From Candidatus Helarchaeota archaeon (GTDB lineage: Archaea; Asgardarchaeota; Lokiarchaeia; Helarchaeales; HEL-GB-A), in contig JABXJT010000024.1 in the NCBI GenBank assembly GCA_013375455.1, positions 1 through 62,803 on the forward strand: DNA of 62,803 bases, written 5' to 3'. Position numbers and translations under genes: made by a program. Below are positions 8,870 through 18,232 of the stretch, in pieces. The notes beneath the pieces were generated by a model. It searched no databases. It saw only the letters and a program-made list of their open reading frames with translations, and was not told the DNA's origin. How positions within the stretch are numbered: the first letter of the stretch is position 1; each line of letters opens with the position of its first letter.

Positions 8870-10783
8870 TTATTTTAGCCTGATTGTTTCTAAATTTTGA
8901 GGCGCTCTAGTTTCAATGCGCATTAATTTATGGATGGCACTTGCCAATCCCGTACATTTCGAATTTTCGCCGTGGCAAGTAATAACTCGCTCAGGTTTTG
9001 GTTCGACCTTTCGGATGTAATTCATTATCTGTTGGCGGGATGAGTGACCCGAAAATCCCTCGTTAGTGATGATATTCATTTTGACGTGGACCGCTTGGGT
9101 TCGGTTATGATTCATTCTCATTGGAATTTCTCGCCAACCTTTCTGAATTCGCCTTCCGAGAGTCCCCTCTACTTGATATGACACAAATATAAGCGTGTTA
9201 GCTGGATTAGGGGCCAAGCGCCGAAAATATTCCACTGAAGGACCTCCGTTTAGCATGCCCGATGTTGCCATTATGATACAAGGATCCCCTTCAATGACAT
9301 CTGCTCGAGCAGCCATGTTGTCTACTTGGACGAAAAATTCAGAGAGAAATGGATTCAAGCCTTGATGGAAAATCATTTCGCGTAAATCCCTTGAAAGGTA
9401 TTCGGGATGCGTGGTATGAATGGCAGTGGCTTCCGAAATCAGCCCATCAATATATATTGGGACTTCATCAATGAGCCCTCTCCGCATATATTCCTCAACA
9501 ATTATTAAAAGTTCCTGAGCCCGACCGACTGCAAGAACAGGAATCAAAACTTTGCCACCCTCCCGTATTGTCCTATTTATTATGCTAGCAAGTAATTTCT
9601 CGGACTCCCTACGTGATGGCATGGAATCTTTTGAAGCACCATACGTACTTTCAATTATAAGAGTTTCTAATCTTGGAAATGATGTTGTAGCTGATTCTAA
9701 TAATCGCGTTTTTGCGTACTTAAAATCACCCGTAAATGCTAGATTGTACAAACCATCTCCTATATGAAGATGCACAATTGATGAGCCCAAAATGTGCCCC
9801 GCATTGTGTAAAGTTAATCGAATATCGGGGGCAATATCAGTTACCTCGCCAAACGATAGAGGAATATTATGTAAAATTGCCTTTTTAACATCTTTTTGAC
9901 TATAGGGTAATAATCGTCCTTCGCGCTCACTAACATCAAGATAATCAAGCTGAAGAAGGGTCATCAAATTTCGGGTGGGTTTCGTGCAATATACAGGTCC
10001 ATCGTATCCATATTTATATAAAAAAGGGACGAGTCCTTGGTGATCCAAATGCGCATGAGATATTATAACCGCATCTAAATCTTCTATATTAAAATCATTT
10101 ACATTCAAGTATGGATAAACGTTGGAATTCGAGGACGTTCCTACATTAATTCCACAATCTAAGAGCACGTTACTTTTTGCAGTGTGAATCAAAATACAAG
10201 ATCGTCCTACTTCTCTAAAGCCCCCTAATGCTGTTAATCTAACATAGTCATCTTTTAAAAAGATAGGACGATGGATTCGTATGCCTATTTTTTTCAATAA
10301 CTTCTTTCTTTTATCACTGTCTTGCTTTAATGCATGTCTTAATTTTAAGACCATATTTGAAGTTAAAGGCGGGGTTCGGATTACCGAAGGGCGCCAAAGC
10401 ACGCTTTCAGTGATTTGCTTTAAAGTCATTCCTCCGCGACCAATAACCAATCCTGGTTTCTTTGCTTCGATGATGACTTCACCGACGTTCGGGTCGAAAG
10501 AAATAGACGTGATGCCCGCTTCTTCCGGACATAATTCGACTATCTTTTTTTTAGTTTCTTCTTGTGGTAATCGCACGTAAGGATCTGATCTAATAACTAA
10601 TCTTTTTCGGATTCTTTTGGCGATGTCCTTCACAATTTCTCGTGATTGCAGCAAAATTTTCGGATTTTTTGAATACAACGCGATCTCCGGGCCTTCAAAC
10701 TCAATGTTTGTGATGTTAACGTTTTCCGGAAGATTTTGGATGATAAGATCCTTAAGATCTGATAGTACACTCTCTATTAACAT
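8870..10783 (-). CDS. fttA: KH/beta-CASP ribonuclease, transcription termination factor FttA (aCPSF1)
   Basis: 637 aa, the family length. Two KH-type domains in residues 1-140 (VIGRGGMTLKQITE near 115-130), then a metallo-beta-lactamase domain with SHAHLDHQG (about 241-249), AGHILGSS and GDFKYAKTR, and beta-CASP motifs ending SGHSSRQQ and CHGE. It cleaves nascent RNA and terminates archaeal transcription (established for the family). fttA often follows psmB in archaea; here only a psmB tail fragment sits in front of it (10873-10995). Confidence 0.97.
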   Translation of the reverse strand: MLIESVLSDLKDLIIQNLPENVNITNIEFEGPEIALYSKNPKILLQSREIVKDIAKRIRKRLVIRSDPYVRLPQEETKKKIVELCPEEAGITSISFDPNVGEVIIEAKKPGLVIGRGGMTLKQITESVLWRPSVIRTPPLTSNMVLKLRHALKQDSDKRKKLLKKIGIRIHRPIFLKDDYVRLTALGGFREVGRSCILIHTAKSNVLLDCGINVGTSSNSNVYPYLNVNDFNIEDLDAVIISHAHLDHQGLVPFLYKYGYDGPVYCTKPTRNLMTLLQLDYLDVSEREGRLLPYSQKDVKKAILHNIPLSFGEVTDIAPDIRLTLHNAGHILGSSIVHLHIGDGLYNLAFTGDFKYAKTRLLESATTSFPRLETLIIESTYGASKDSMPSRRESEKLLASIINRTIREGGKVLIPVLAVGRAQELLIIVEEYMRRGLIDEVPIYIDGLISEATAIHTTHPEYLSRDLREMIFHQGLNPFLSEFFVQVDNMAARADVIEGDPCIIMATSGMLNGGPSVEYFRRLAPNPANTLIFVSYQVEGTLGRRIQKGWREIPMRMNHNRTQAVHVKMNIITNEGFSGHSSRQQIMNYIRKVEPKPERVITCHGENSKCTGLASAIHKLMRIETRAPQNLETIRLK

Positions 10784-10872
10784 GTCTTTACCTCGATTTT
10801 ACCTATTGCATTCTAAAGAATTCGTTCCATAAAATATAATGCTAAGTGAAGCAAAATTGAGTTATTATGGTA

Positions 10873-10995
10873 TCATAATTCCTTTCCAATTTTCTTTAGT
10901 TCGGCTGCTATTACCTGATCATTAATTTCGTTATACCCTTTCTCTTTATCAATATATGCTACATCAATTCCATTTCCAGATCCGATATCCCGTTC
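10873..10995 (-). pseudogene. Displaced 3' fragment of a proteasome beta-subunit gene
   Basis: Translating 10995 to 10873 gives ERDIGSGNGIDVAYIDKEKG followed by 20 more residues ending AELKKIGKEL and a stop. It matches the last 40 residues of the intact psmB at 14821-15486 at 33 of 40 positions, with many synonymous changes. Homology stops abruptly upstream of ERD. It sits directly in front of fttA, where psmB is expected. It is a leftover tail created when something inserted between psmB and fttA. The rest of 10784-11303 shows no gene. Confidence 0.85.
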
Positions 10996-11303
10996 TGGGA
11001 TAATACCGTATCTACATACATAAACTCCGTAGATATTAACGACCAAACTTAACCATCCTTAATCTTATTTATAAAAAAATTTAATTGAAACATAATTGTG
11101 ATGAGAATTAGAACTAAAGAAAAAAACACATCTACAATTCATCTAAAATAAATTAACTAACATTTAAAAATAAATCGTTTATTATGAGTAATTTTAATTG
11201 AAATTTTTACCCTATAAGAACGGCTAGTATGAGTATTAGATAAAAAATAGAATTCGTCCATAATTTTTTTCACCCACGAATTTAAAACTTTATATTTCCT
11301 AAA

Positions 11304-11700
11304 TCAATCCGTTAAAGTATTTTGATAGTATGGACAAACTTTAAAATCTTTTTTCACTTCTCTCTTACAAATTTTACACATTTCTTTTTTCTCTAACCAA
11401 TTCCATAACAAATATAACAGAAATCCAGAAGCAATAAACACACCAAACAGCATAAATCCACTTCCAACATCGATGAGATGCTTTATTTTTTGGGGGAATA
11501 ATTTCTGATTTATCACGTAAGTAGTAGTAATAACCTATCCCTGTCAAGATTATACCCGTTGATCCGATAGTAGTCACAATAAGATAAAATACAAACTCAT
11601 TTTGATATAAATCAAGAGAAGGTAAAAATTTTACCAACATTATGAGGAGGTCAACTGATAACCCTATAATTCCCACAATTATGCCCATCAGCAATATCAA
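11304..11700 (-). pseudogene. Small membrane protein split by a frameshift
   Basis: Two overlapping frames, 11700-11374 and 11516-11304, together make one plausible protein: three hydrophobic segments followed by a zinc-ribbon-like tail (CKICKREVKKDFKVCPYY). The frames join at a C5A6 run (rc of 11487-11497). A +1 slip or one-base sequence error there would fuse them. The last zinc pair is degenerate (CPYY). The family is not recognised. Either pseudogene, assembly error or real recoding. Confidence 0.5.
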
Positions 11701-11856
11701 ATGAATGTCTTTTGAATGTTTTTTACCATTAAAAATACCTTAATTTAAATTTTCTGCAACTACTATGGTCTTTTAAAAAATACCATTATAAAAGTTAAGT
11801 TAGTAGAAATTCTATTGTAACCCTTATCAATAAAAACCTAAAATGTGAAATTTTCT

Positions 11857-11913
11857 ATTAAATATATTAATTCAGACGTTTTCGTTACCAAGAGTATTAA
11901 TTATTCATATTAA
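11857..11913 (+). repeat. 57-bp inverted repeat, left copy
   Basis: Perfect 57-bp match, in inverse orientation, to 14348-14404; it contains TTCAGACGTTTTCGTTACC. The two copies bound a 2.55-kb unit with a 269-aa protein, an LRR protein and a GC-rich gene remnant. There is no obvious target-site duplication outside the repeats and no transposase inside. The neighbouring 11701-11990 stretch is otherwise AT-rich leader. Confidence 0.9.
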
Positions 11914-11990
11914 AAGATTAGTTGAAAAACATTTTAACTTTCTAAAGTGAGTTAACACTAACGAAAGGGTTATTAATAGAAGGGAACCAT

Positions 11991-12800
11991 ATGAAAGGAA
12001 ATCATGCTCCAAAGAGCAAAACTTTCGATCCTTACGATATTAATATAGGGGATAGAACGAAGGATGAAACCGTTGAAGAATACCTACGTAATCTTGGAGT
12101 GCCGTGTATTGTTGATTTAAATGACGAGGAAACATATGAGGCAGGGATTTACTATAGGATCAAGCCTCCAAAGGATGGAGAAAAAGTAATCAGGGAAAGG
12201 GTGGACGAAAACAGTGTTATATTTTTACCCGATTTTCAAGAATTCCTTATCGATGCACAACAGGAAGATTCAACTTCCCGATCTAACATCGAAATCTACA
12301 TAATTGACCAAGTATCAGATGAAACCGTTTCCTTACCTGTGGTCATCTACAAGCAGGTTGACATTCCCGCCCTTCTCGAGGAGCATAAAAGTCCACTTGG
12401 TTATGGTAAACTTGTCAATATAGTGGATATAGTACCCGTAATTATCGAGAGGGATGTCGGGATCATTCGCGCGCCACACGAAAGCGCCCAATCCAAGGAT
12501 AAAGAGGATGGCGTGGAGGTCGATGATTCTACATTCTTTAAGACGTTCAAGGAAGTAGCGAGTAAAATTACACTAACCGGTGGGAGAGATTTCCTGAAAA
12601 GTCCAAACACGCCTATCAAATCCCCCGAAAGCACTCTTGCCGAAGGATTGGAATGCATTGTAGAGCAAAAGTTCAAAGAAGAATTCAATTTCGCGTTTGA
12701 CCTTATTAAGGAAGCGGATCTAATACTGAAGATACAAAATGTGCTATTTGATTTCTCGGAATTGCTTGACTGGCAGATTTCTGGGAAGCGACGAAAATAA
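11991..12800 (+). CDS. Hypothetical protein in the inverted-repeat unit
   Basis: 269 aa, soluble, acidic. No domain is recognised. The first half looks beta-rich (GIYYRIKPPKDGEKVI, VVIYKQVDIPALLEEH), the last 60 residues helical. An AGGG ribosome-binding site precedes the ATG. Its G+C content is visibly higher than the flanking genes. It lies 17 nt before the LRR gene and is probably co-transcribed, suggesting a joint role. Flanked by the 57-bp inverted repeats, so probably acquired. Confidence 0.7.
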   Translation: MKGNHAPKSKTFDPYDINIGDRTKDETVEEYLRNLGVPCIVDLNDEETYEAGIYYRIKPPKDGEKVIRERVDENSVIFLPDFQEFLIDAQQEDSTSRSNIEIYIIDQVSDETVSLPVVIYKQVDIPALLEEHKSPLGYGKLVNIVDIVPVIIERDVGIIRAPHESAQSKDKEDGVEVDDSTFFKTFKEVASKITLTGGRDFLKSPNTPIKSPESTLAEGLECIVEQKFKEEFNFAFDLIKEADLILKIQNVLFDFSELLDWQISGKRRK

Positions 12801-12817
12801 AACAAGAAGGAAGCAAC

Positions 12818-14113
12818 ATGGGCAAGAATGATGATCAAGGCGTGAAACATCTTCCCAGAAACATGGTTGAGGTTAATGGAATCCCGATATTCGAGGATGA
12901 ATATGAGGTGGTTGAAGACCTTGGCTTTCGTGAAGCTTGGTTCGGGTTTTACGAAGAAAATCCATTGAAAAGCGTAGGGATCCACGAAGGTCATATCATC
13001 AAATTGGAGATCCACGGGGAAAGCGACTTGTATGAGATCCGACTTGAATCACTTCCCTTCCTTCGTTATTTAAATTTATGGAGTAACATGGCACCTGTCG
13101 TGCCCTCTTCTATCCAAGATCTGGAGTGCCTCGAGGAGATTCGCTTTAATGGATGTCATTGCCGCGAATTTCCTCCTGCATTCAAATTTCCCCCATCCTT
13201 GAAAGTCATCGATTTGTCCGGGAATTTATTCGAGTTTCTACCCGATTTCATAGGATCAAATAACAGGGTTGAAAATCTTCACATCGGGAGGATGTGCTTA
13301 AAAGAGATTCCCGATTGGGTGCCTAAATGCAGGAACTTGAAGGTATTTCGTTGTGATTATAATGACATTACCGGTGGGTTGGAAATACTGGAAAATTTCA
13401 CTAACTTGACCAAGCTGCTTATAGGTCACAATAAAATAACATCGCTTCCATCCAGAAGGTGCTTTCCAAGGAGCATCCGGGAATTAAGCTTGTGTGAGCT
13501 TGAGATTTCTGAAATTCCTGAGTGGATAGGAGAGTTGACCGAATTGAGGTATCTGGATCTTGAATATTGTCCCATCACCACCCTTCCCAAGTCAATTGGG
13601 AAATTGGAAAATTTAAGGCGAATCGATATGCAAAGATGCCGGCTCTCTAGCATTCCATCTGATATCGGGAGATGCAAGGAATTAAAAGAGGTTTGGATGG
13701 ATTTTAACGAGCTGGTCGAAATACCCTCAAGCTTCGGATTGTTAACCAATTTAAGGGTATTAGCTGCCACGCATAATCGTCTCACGGCCATTCCAGAATG
13801 GATCGGAACCCTAGTAAAGTTGGAGGAACTTTACTTGAATGATAACAAAATACGGTCCATCCCGCCTGAATTGGCAGATTGCACAGCTTTAAAGCACATA
13901 ACCTTGTGTGACAACCAAATCACCACGCTTCCACCTGAAATGGTTCGCTTACCACCTAACGTTTGGGTGGAGCTGGAGGGCAATCCCGTATTCAAATACC
14001 TTGTATTCATAGAAGAAAAGTTCGAGGTGGAAACCATAACAGAGCTTTTCAGTTATTATAATAAATTGTATGATGCCGCTAGGAAGGAATCAAGTTCTCA
14101 AGATACCCAATGA
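12818..14113 (+). CDS. Leucine-rich-repeat protein
   Basis: 431 aa. After about 65 N-terminal residues come roughly a dozen LRRs of 22-24 residues (for example LTELRYLDLEYCPITTLPKS, LVKLEELYLNDNKIRSIPPE), then a short helical C-terminus. LRRs bind proteins; similar proteins are abundant in Asgard archaea. No signal peptide or membrane segment, so cytoplasmic. Carried in the 57-bp inverted-repeat unit together with the upstream gene. Confidence 0.88.
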   Translation: MGKNDDQGVKHLPRNMVEVNGIPIFEDEYEVVEDLGFREAWFGFYEENPLKSVGIHEGHIIKLEIHGESDLYEIRLESLPFLRYLNLWSNMAPVVPSSIQDLECLEEIRFNGCHCREFPPAFKFPPSLKVIDLSGNLFEFLPDFIGSNNRVENLHIGRMCLKEIPDWVPKCRNLKVFRCDYNDITGGLEILENFTNLTKLLIGHNKITSLPSRRCFPRSIRELSLCELEISEIPEWIGELTELRYLDLEYCPITTLPKSIGKLENLRRIDMQRCRLSSIPSDIGRCKELKEVWMDFNELVEIPSSFGLLTNLRVLAATHNRLTAIPEWIGTLVKLEELYLNDNKIRSIPPELADCTALKHITLCDNQITTLPPEMVRLPPNVWVELEGNPVFKYLVFIEEKFEVETITELFSYYNKLYDAARKESSSQDTQ

Positions 14114-14137
14114 TGTAGGGAAAAAAGAAAAAAGGAA

Positions 14138-14340
14138 CTAATCTACACGTCTCTTCTTCTTGAGCAGCACGAAAGCGCCGAACAGGATGATGCTGAACCT
14201 ACCGAGGATCAGGAACACGAGTCCGAGGTGGATGACGCCGTTGTAGTGGAGCGTGTAGTGCACCAAGATCTTGTCGCAGCAGTCGTGGGTTGCGGTGAAT
14301 ACGTCTCGGGTCCCGGTGTGACCTGGGACATATAATTTAT
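14138..14340 (-). pseudogene. GC-rich remnant of a C-terminally anchored membrane protein
   Basis: The minus-strand frame ending at 14138 is open back to a stop near the inverted repeat and reads ..DVFTATHDCCDKILVHYTLH, a hydrophobic helix (VIHLGLVFLILGRFSIILFG) and KKKRRVD. There is no start codon, so it is a truncated end. The segment is strikingly GC-rich compared with everything around it, which points to foreign DNA trapped in the unit. Confidence 0.5.
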
Positions 14341-14347
14341 TTAATAA

Positions 14348-14404
14348 TTAATATGAATAATTAATACTCTTGGTAACGAAAACGTCTGAATTAATATATT
14401 TAAT
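14348..14404 (-). repeat. 57-bp inverted repeat, right copy
   Basis: Exact inverse copy of 11857-11913. Its outer edge supplies the stop codon of the next minus-strand gene (14400-14402), so insertion may have altered that C-terminus. Confidence 0.9.
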
Positions 14405-14777
14405 TTAGGTTGTTCGAGTTCCATGTAAAATATTTCAGACCCTTTTCCGTTATTCTAACAGATACGGGGTGTGTTCCCAAATCCTCTATTAAATTATGAC
14501 TAACAAGTTCCTCTCTATATGACGGCACTTCAAATGCACTGATTCTCTCTCTTTCACTAATACTGGAGAAACCCCCTTTTAGATCTAATATTCTAGCGAG
14601 GGTTACTAATTCAAATTCCACATCTCCCGTTGTTTCCCACCCTTCTTTTAAATAGTCGAGGAGTTTCGAAGCCCCTTTTGAAAGAGGTATATAAAATTTT
14701 TTGTATTTTTTTAGCCCATAACATTTAAACCTGTAATGGAGGAGGGAATAACAAAATGAAAAATAGATTGAATGCAT
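14400..14777 (-). CDS. Small winged-helix-like protein
   Basis: 125 aa. Residues about 35-118 look like a winged helix: helices around KGASKLLDYLKEG and a final wing (EDLGTHPVSVRITEKGLKYF). The N-terminal 25 residues are aromatic-rich and may be upstream of the true start. Located between psmB and the inverted repeat, inside the inserted block. Function unknown; possibly a DNA-binding regulator. Confidence 0.55.
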   Translation of the reverse strand: MHSIYFSFCYSLLHYRFKCYGLKKYKKFYIPLSKGASKLLDYLKEGWETTGDVEFELVTLARILDLKGGFSSISERERISAFEVPSYREELVSHNLIEDLGTHPVSVRITEKGLKYFTWNSNNLN

Positions 14778-14820
14778 TGTTCACTCTTCCACTCACTGTA
14801 AAGGGTAGCCTTATTATAAA

Positions 14821-15486
14821 TTACAATTCCTTGCCTATTTTCTTGAGTTCTGCATTTATGACTGGATTACTTATTTCGGTATATCCTTTTTCCTTGTCAA
14901 CGTAAGCTACGTCGATCCCATTGCCCGATCCCACATCTCTTTCGATAGCGCTTCGCACGGCATGAATAGCAATTGGAATCGCATCCTTAATGGTGATTTT
15001 TTCGAAATAAGCATCCTCTAACACGCCAAGGGCAAATGGTGTTCCAGACCCGGTTGCAGTAACTGCATCTTCCTCAATTAAGGATCCTACAGCATCTAAA
15101 GTAAATAAATGAGGTCCCGAATTATCGACACCTCCAATGATAGTTTGAGTCAAATAAGGAAACCACCTTCTATTAAAAAGGTAGTACGAATATAGAGTTG
15201 CTGCTGCTTTAACTGGAATTGGTTTTAAATGAGATAACTTATATAAATTACACTCTGCAATCATATAATCGATTAAAGCCTGGGCATCAGCAACAAGTCC
15301 TGCCATAGTTGTTGCAACGTGATCTGCAAGTCTATATATTTTCTTTGCGTGCTTATGAGCTATGTAGTAACCTGCTATTGCTCGATGATCTGAAGCAAGT
15401 ACTACACCATCAACACACATTATTCCAATTGTTGTCGTTCCCGTGTGAATGACTTGATCTTGCTTAATGTTATTAGGATATATCAT
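14821..15486 (-). CDS. psmB: 20S proteasome beta subunit
   Basis: 221 aa. A short propeptide ends at the processing site HTG|TTTIG, leaving the catalytic N-terminal threonine (Thr17 of the precursor). The conserved Lys and Asp of the active site lie in the following 40 residues (SDHRAIAG, HAKKIYRL), and GSGTPFALG is the expected later signature. It assembles in the inner rings of the 20S protease. Its last 40 codons are duplicated, diverged, at 10873-10995. Confidence 0.97.
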   Translation of the reverse strand: MIYPNNIKQDQVIHTGTTTIGIMCVDGVVLASDHRAIAGYYIAHKHAKKIYRLADHVATTMAGLVADAQALIDYMIAECNLYKLSHLKPIPVKAAATLYSYYLFNRRWFPYLTQTIIGGVDNSGPHLFTLDAVGSLIEEDAVTATGSGTPFALGVLEDAYFEKITIKDAIPIAIHAVRSAIERDVGSGNGIDVAYVDKEKGYTEISNPVINAELKKIGKEL

Positions 15487-15723
15487 TTTTTACCACTTTT
15501 GAGGCGATAAAAATAGTAAATATGATTGATTCTGATTTAATCTATTTAAAATTAATCCTAATAATCAACTAACATCATGCTATTTAAAAGCATTCGTTTT
15601 ATGATTAGATAAATAGGAATATAATTTTTACTTTCAAATAAAAAGATTAAAAACTCAATAGGATTTAACTCACTGGTAAATAAATTCAATCAAGACATAA
15701 ATACAAAATTAGATCCCGAGCAC

Positions 15724-16176
15724 GTGAAGATGGATAGAATTCTAACATTAATCGGTGTGAAATTAGCTAAAAAAAATCGAAAATTCATTTTTTCAGGAGC
15801 TCTTCCAGAATGTGAAAATTGTGATCCATCATTAAAATCCGTGTGCCTGAACAATTTAGAGAAAGGAAGGATGTACGAAATAATCGATATTAGAAATATC
15901 ATTCATCCTTGCGCAGTTCATGACGGAGGCGTTACTGTCGTTGAAGTTCAAAAAGCTCCAATAAAAACGGCGCTTGACGCAAGAAAAGTTTATGAAGGAA
16001 CAACCATTTCTTTTCAATATCTCGATTGTGATGAAACCTCTTGTAAAAATTACATATTTTGTAAGCCAAAAGGTATTAAGGAAAATGTAAAATACAAAAT
16101 CACGCAGATATTCGGGAATCTACCTCACATTTGCGAAAAAGGAAAAAGACTGAAGCTCGTCGAATTAAAAGGATAG
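15724..16176 (+). CDS. UPF0179 family protein
   Basis: 150 aa, the family length. Eight or more cysteines in spaced pairs (CENCDPSLKSVC, CDETSCKNYIFC, HIC) suggest a metal or Fe-S site. This family is archaea-specific with unknown function. The start is GTG at 15724; an ATG two codons on (15730) is equally possible. Confidence 0.88.
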   Translation: MKMDRILTLIGVKLAKKNRKFIFSGALPECENCDPSLKSVCLNNLEKGRMYEIIDIRNIIHPCAVHDGGVTVVEVQKAPIKTALDARKVYEGTTISFQYLDCDETSCKNYIFCKPKGIKENVKYKITQIFGNLPHICEKGKRLKLVELKG

Positions 16177-16189
16177 AAATTCTTAATTG

Positions 16190-16960
16190 TCATAAAATTT
16201 TAAACAATTTCTCAGCATTTTTATGTGATATTTTCTGGATTATTTTCTCGTCAATCCCTTCTTCAGCCATTCGCTGAATGGTCTTTGGGACGATAAATTT
16301 ATGCGCGATGTCAATCCCTAAGTCACTATTCAGTATAATGCGATTTATTTGATCTTCCTGCTCGCGAATAATCTGTAAAAAACTATCCATAGTTAACTTC
16401 CCTTTTTGAACGGTCAATCCTATATATAATTTTGTATTCAAGGCCAAATCTATATTTTCTGGCGAAACGTGGTCAATGATGCCATTCGTTATACCGATGG
16501 ATTCTAAAAGTTCAATCAATTTTTTCGTAATGTCTCGCTTATTTTTTCCTGGCGTGTGAAGGATGACTGGAAAATTATTGTGTTCCTTGGCCATTATTAA
16601 CTGTTTCTCGAGTACTTCTATTTCTTCCTCAGTCGCTTTCTCTAAACCTATTTCCCCTAACGCTACGACGCGTCCTCCCATATTTTCTTTAATGAAATTA
16701 TAAATTTTTGTGTCAAACTTACCTGGAATACTGCGAGGATGGATGCCAATGCCACAATAACATACAATTCCAGCCGCTTGAAGCCGTTTTGTTTCTCTCT
16801 TAATCAGCCATCTGAATAAGTCCTCAAGAGTGTTTGTATGAGTTGGGGTGATAGGATAGAAGGCAACAGTGATAACTGCTTCCACGCCCATCAACCGATA
16901 CTCTTCAAAGAATTTAGAGGGGCGAAAAATCGTATGAATGTGAGCATCAATGATCTTCAA
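16190..16960 (-). CDS. TatD-related metal-dependent hydrolase
   Basis: 256 aa TIM-barrel amidohydrolase: metal ligands in DAHIHT at the N-terminus, GEIGLE near 98, ILHTPG near 132, DHVSPEN near 158 and SDLGID near 208. Archaeal TatD-like proteins are probable nucleases or phosphoesterases; the exact substrate is unknown. Convergent with the UPF0179 gene, 13 nt apart, and next to nep1 on the same strand. Confidence 0.87.
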   Translation of the reverse strand: MKIIDAHIHTIFRPSKFFEEYRLMGVEAVITVAFYPITPTHTNTLEDLFRWLIKRETKRLQAAGIVCYCGIGIHPRSIPGKFDTKIYNFIKENMGGRVVALGEIGLEKATEEEIEVLEKQLIMAKEHNNFPVILHTPGKNKRDITKKLIELLESIGITNGIIDHVSPENIDLALNTKLYIGLTVQKGKLTMDSFLQIIREQEDQINRIILNSDLGIDIAHKFIVPKTIQRMAEEGIDEKIIQKISHKNAEKLFKIL

Positions 16961-16991
16961 TTTATTACACGTTATTTTATTTATTTTTTTC

Positions 16992-17690
16992 TTAACTAAT
17001 GTTTAATGATTGTTCAGCAATTTGAATAACGGAAGAAACGACAACTAACGTAGATAACGATTTAGAATAGATGGATATCTTCAAGTCAGCTAAATCATAA
17101 ATGAATTGAGAAAAATCCCCGTGCGGAAAACCCCCAATTAAACATACAACTCGCTCATTTTCTGAAAAAATCTTTTGAAGCTCCTTAGTGCTTGTTGGAA
17201 GGCCATTTTCAGTGAGGAGTATGACTCGATTTGGGTTTATTTTATTAAGCAAATCATATAATTTTTGAGATGTCATCGAGATTAATGTCTGTTCAGAATT
17301 AGGGGGAATTTTTTTCACTTCGATTAACTGCTCCATTAACCCCACGAACCGGTTATAATTGCGGGGAATCCGAACCTCAGGATTAAATGCAATAATTTCA
17401 TCATTTCTCGTATGAACATAAACTTGTAAAAATCCATCTTGATTTAAGCGAGCACCTAACGCCATCAAGAGTGCATTATGGATAATATCAGGGCGTCCTC
17501 GCTTCTCTCTATCAGGTAACTCCTTCATTAGGTGATGATGGATGGAAGCGTCCAATAGGGTTTTTTCCAAAGGTTTATTCCCTTTTTTTTGAATTCTTTT
17601 CCCTTTCCTCCGGGATAAAAAGGCAATACACTCCAAAGCAGATTCAACAAGAATGATGGTAAATGGTGCTGGTTTAGTCAAGTTTGACAC
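16992..17690 (-). CDS. nep1: 16S rRNA pseudouridine N1-methyltransferase Nep1
   Basis: 232 aa SPOUT methyltransferase. The diagnostic motif REKRGRPDIIH lies at about 57-67, and the C-terminal knot has IGGFPHGDF and LSTLVVVSSVIQIAE. It methylates a hypermodified pseudouridine in small-subunit rRNA (E. coli 966 region in family members). GTG start. Divergent from nothing; upstream is the CBS gene on the same strand, 45 nt away. Confidence 0.95.
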   Translation of the reverse strand: MSNLTKPAPFTIILVESALECIAFLSRRKGKRIQKKGNKPLEKTLLDASIHHHLMKELPDREKRGRPDIIHNALLMALGARLNQDGFLQVYVHTRNDEIIAFNPEVRIPRNYNRFVGLMEQLIEVKKIPPNSEQTLISMTSQKLYDLLNKINPNRVILLTENGLPTSTKELQKIFSENERVVCLIGGFPHGDFSQFIYDLADLKISIYSKSLSTLVVVSSVIQIAEQSLNIS

Positions 17691-17735
17691 CTATTTCCTG
17701 CCAATATTCCCGTGAAAAATTATTATCGATCAGAA

Positions 17736-18122
17736 TTAGAGCAGTTCATAAAGTTTTTTAAGGATCTGTCCGTGCATAACAAGTCCTACTAGTTTATCAT
17801 CCTTAATAACTGGGAGGCGCTCGACACCTTTTGTGAGCATTATTTCTAAAATTTCCTCTAATGATGTTTCAGGTGTAATTTTTATTGGATTGCGGGTCAT
17901 TAAATCTTCTACTTGTAGCCCCCCGACAGAAATTGAAAAGCGAGATAACATAATATCTCGTTGAGTTAAGATCCCCACGAGCTTTTCATCTTCAATGACA
18001 GGAAGCCCTCCAATACTGTTTCTAACCATTAATAAATCTGCAGCAGCTACCTTTTCCTTAGGATTTACGGTCAACATTTCGATAACCATAATATCTTTTG
18101 CCTTTACATCTTTTATCTCCAT
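17736..18122 (-). CDS. CBS-domain pair protein
   Basis: About 128 aa made of two CBS motifs (residues about 10-65 and 72-126), each ending in the usual VGILTQRDI / VGLVMHGQI signature. CBS pairs bind adenosyl ligands and act as sensors. The start at 18122 (MEIKDVKAKDIM) puts the first CBS at the N-terminus; the frame is open to an ATG at 18149. tRNA-Pro lies divergently upstream. Confidence 0.9.
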   Translation of the reverse strand: MEIKDVKAKDIMVIEMLTVNPKEKVAAADLLMVRNSIGGLPVIEDEKLVGILTQRDIMLSRFSISVGGLQVEDLMTRNPIKITPETSLEEILEIMLTKGVERLPVIKDDKLVGLVMHGQILKKLYELL

Positions 18123-18232
18123 TCTCATCCATCCTGTTACAATGAACATGAAGAAATCGTGATCACCGATAATTATAATTTCATTTGTTTAAAATTTTTA
18201 TATTTTAATTTATATTTAAGAATCAACACAAT

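Noticed and set aside
11450..11540. A BHB intron to explain the frameshift near 11490
   Set aside because: No suitable central helix or bulges found; a one-base slip at the C5A6 run is simpler.
11857..14404. Transposase or integrase within the inverted-repeat unit
   Set aside because: The two complete genes lack DDE, HUH or recombinase motifs; the unit would depend on enzymes encoded elsewhere.
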